This document shows, piece by piece, positions 61,932-64,000 of a DNA stretch of 64,000 nt (position 1 is its first letter; each line of letters opens with the position of its first letter). The notes under the pieces were generated by a model. The model did no database searches and was not told the origin of the DNA. It saw nothing but the letters and a program-made list of their open reading frames with translations. Source of the stretch: Chamaecrista fasciculata. Lineage: Eukaryota; Streptophyta; Magnoliopsida; Fabales; Fabaceae. The translations under genes and the position numbers were made by a program. The stretch is taken from assembly GCA_003254925.1 (NCBI GenBank), contig QANZ01014541.1:1-64000 (forward strand). The letters are read 5' to 3'.

Positions 61932-62750
61932 AGTTTTGTGCATGATCTAACCCCAGGAAAAGATAAACTCACGGCCAAATCCATCAAGTGTATTTTTCTC
62001 GGCTATGCTCGACTACAAAAGGGCTACCGATGTTATTGTCCAGCAACTCAAAGGTGTTTCACCTCTCCTGATGTGACCTTCTTTGAGTCTACTCCATTCT
62101 TCGAGTCACCTGTGTCTTCTAGTCCTCCTGTGACTGAAGTCCTTCCTGTTCTCCCAGAACCTTCACCACAGGTCCTCCTTCTGACTCACAACCTTTGTTG
62201 GCTCCACTCGCTGCTCCGATCCAACCTCCACCAGAAAGTCCTCCGATTGCCAGTCATAAAGGTATTCGTTCCACTCGTAACCCTCATCCTGTTTATAATT
62301 TCCTGAGCTATCATCGTTTGTCTACTCCATATTATGCCTTTGTGTCTTCTTTGGACTCTGTTTCTATTCCTAAGACTACAGATGAAGCTCTTGCACATCC
62401 TGGGTGGAGGCAAGCCATGCTTGATGAGATGTCTGCTTTACATTCCAATGGTACATGGGACTTGGTTTCTCTTCCTCCTGGAAAGTCTCCGGTTGGTTGT
62501 CGGTGGGTCTATGCAGTCAAAGTTGGTCCAAATGGAAAGGTTGAACGACTCAAAGCTCGTTTGGTAGCCAAGGGATACACCCAAATCTTTGGCTTGGACT
62601 ATGGTGATACTTTCTCTCCAGTTGCCAAAATTGCTTCGGTTCGTGTCTTCTTATCAATTGCGGCTATTCGTCACTGGCCACTTTATCAACTTGACATTAA
62701 GAATGCCTTCCTTCATGGTGAACTAGAAGAAGAAGTCTATGGAGCAACCA
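61932..62750 (+). pseudogene. Copia B integrase C-terminal part to RT start
   Basis: Resumes with [20 protein letters not shown] as in Copia A. Lacks about 85 bp of the Pro-rich linker near 62,168, which shifts the frame. RT then starts ([37 protein letters not shown]) and is broken at about 62,740 by a 2-bp loss relative to Copia A (CTATGG for CTATATGG). Confidence 0.88.
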
Positions 62751-63671
62751 CCTGGATTTGTTGCTCAGGGGGAGTATGGGAAAGTATGCCGACTTCGTCG
62801 CTCTCTTTACGGTCTCAAACAATCCCCAAGAGCTTGGTTTGGCCGATTCAGTATTGTAATTCAAGATTTTGGGATGACTCGCAGTGAGGCGGATCACACT
62901 GTCTTCTTTCGCCATACTGCAAATGGCAAGTGCATTTACATGGTCGTATATGTGGATGACATTGTTATCACAGGCGATGACGATGAAGGTATTGCCCAAC
63001 TCAAACAACATCTGTGTAACCACTTCCAAACTAAAGATTTGGGAAAGCTCAAGTATTTTCTGGGAATTGAGGTTACCCAATCAAGTACTGGTGTGGCCAT
63101 TTCACAACGGAAGTATGCACTTGACTTGTTAGAAGAGGCTGGCATGATGAATTGCAAACCAATTGAAACTCCAATGGATCCGAATGTTAGACTCTATCCA
63201 GGACAGGGGGAGCTGATAAACAATCCTGAAAGATATCGAAGACTTGTGGGAAAACTGAATTATCTCACTATCACTCGTCCAGACATATCGTTTGCTGTGA
63301 GTGTAGTCAGTCAGTTTCTACAATCACCATGTGATAGTCATTGGGATGCAGTTGTTCGGATTCTTCGCGACATTAAAGGAGCGCCAGGACAGGGATTATT
63401 ATATGAAAATAAAGGAAACTCCCAAATTGTTGGCTTTTCAGATGCTGATTGGGCTGGTTCACCAGATGATAGGCGATCCACATCTGGATATTGCGTTTTA
63501 ATTGGGGGTAACCTAGTCTCTTGGAAAAGTAAGAAACAAAATGTGGTTGCAAGGTCTAGTGCAGAAGCTGAGTATCGGGCTATGGCTTTAGCAACTTGTG
63601 AATTAGTATGGTTGAAACAACTTCTTCAAGAGATGAAATTTGGAGACAAACAAAATGGAGCTGGTATGTGA
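62739..63671 (+). pseudogene. Copia B reverse transcriptase catalytic part and RNase H
   Basis: Open for 310 codons: [20 protein letters not shown] (with the CAG codon that is TAG in Copia A), [20 protein letters not shown], then [18 protein letters not shown] and [11 protein letters not shown] 2-bp loss at about 63,650 (GAGACAAACAAAATG) ends the frame. Confidence 0.9.
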
Positions 63672-63891
63672 TAACCAAGCAGCTATGCACATTGCCTCAA
63701 ATCCAGTGTTTCATGAAAGGACCAAACACATTGAAATTGATTGTCACTTTATTAGAGAGAAGATTCAGTCCGGATGCCTTGCTACTCGGTTTGTTAATTC
63801 AAATGATCAGCTGTTCTCACTAAATCTCTCAGAGGTCCTCGAATTAAATATCTATGTGGCAAGCTTGGCGCCTATGACATATATGCTCTAG
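63640..63891 (+). pseudogene. Copia B end of RNase H
   Basis: Continues in another frame: [35 protein letters not shown] 7-bp loss at about 63,815 (compared with CTGGCAGATATTCTC in Copia A) removes the L-A-D-I-L motif before the polypurine tract TGAGGGGGAG (63,894-63,903). Confidence 0.88.
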
Positions 63892-63903
63892 CTTGAGGGG
63901 GAG

Positions 63904-64000
63904 TGTTGTGAATATTTGTATTAATTAGGATATCAATTAGGAATTGATTGGATAGCAATTAGGGATTGATTGTAGCTGAATATTTATTCTCATTTATCTT
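63904..64000 (+). repeat. 3' LTR of Copia B, first 97 bp
   Basis: Identical to 59,657-59,753; continues past the window edge. Confidence 0.95.

Larger units (their letters stand above)
59657..64000 (+). mobile_element. Ty1/Copia element B, recent, gag deleted, 3' LTR cut by window edge
   Basis: 5' LTR 59,657-59,836 (180 bp); the first 97 bases of the 3' LTR (63,904-64,000) are identical to it. PBS TGGTACCAGAGCC follows. Protease, the integrase zinc domain and the full integrase core are present, but gag has been lost in one in-frame deletion near 60,342. An antisense TRIM-like fragment (61,490-61,931) interrupts pol, and small losses break RT and RNase H. Closely related to Copia A at 50.6-55.3 kb. 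Confidence 0.95.

Overview
This is nuclear DNA from a flowering plant, most likely a eudicot. It is AT-rich, has GT-AG introns, plant-type Copia elements primed by initiator tRNA-Met, and many MITE, MULE, CACTA and hAT sequences. The only host gene I can support is a plant myotubularin (MTM) phosphoinositide 3-phosphatase on the minus strand. Fourteen exons are readable between 37,396 and about 58,174, and every splice junction keeps phase. They run from the GKDMRII segment through the catalytic CSDGWDRT motif to the stop codon. The first exons (start of the PH-GRAM domain) are not in the window.

From 1 to 37 kb there is no intact host gene. This part holds: a minus-strand LTR-PBS-leader-LTR structure (1-2,671); a probable Ty3 LTR; an array of about 205-bp repeats with a small inserted element (5.2-6.0 kb); a CACTA MITE (6.4-7.1 kb); a 4.8-kb LTR element without coding capacity (9,356-14,146) inserted in the acidic tail of a broken hAT transposase; a MULE with long TIRs and a 9-bp duplication (14,843-16,154); hAT, Tourist-like and other MITEs; an LRR-receptor N-terminal fragment (19.2 kb); and a decayed Copia element (27.5-30.9 kb).

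From 37 to 64 kb the myotubularin gene is heavily expanded by insertions. The intron that splits the catalytic motif holds a recent Copia copy (41,703-44,639, 5-bp TSD). The intron after the first visible exon is about 8.3 kb. It holds a second Copia element (50,623-55,257, 188-bp LTRs, TSD AGAGT) and a Pack-MULE-like element (56,441-57,873, 9-bp TSD) carrying an uninterrupted 196-codon ORF of unknown function. A sister copy of the second Copia element starts at 59,657 and its 3' LTR runs off the right edge. The two sister copies are broken in complementary ways: one keeps gag and has lost the integrase core, the other keeps integrase and has lost gag. Their leaders contain repeated hairpins just after the primer-binding site, one of which shows compensatory changes.

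LTR pairs, duplications and inverted repeats were read by eye. Boundaries given with a target-site duplication are firm; others are approximate.
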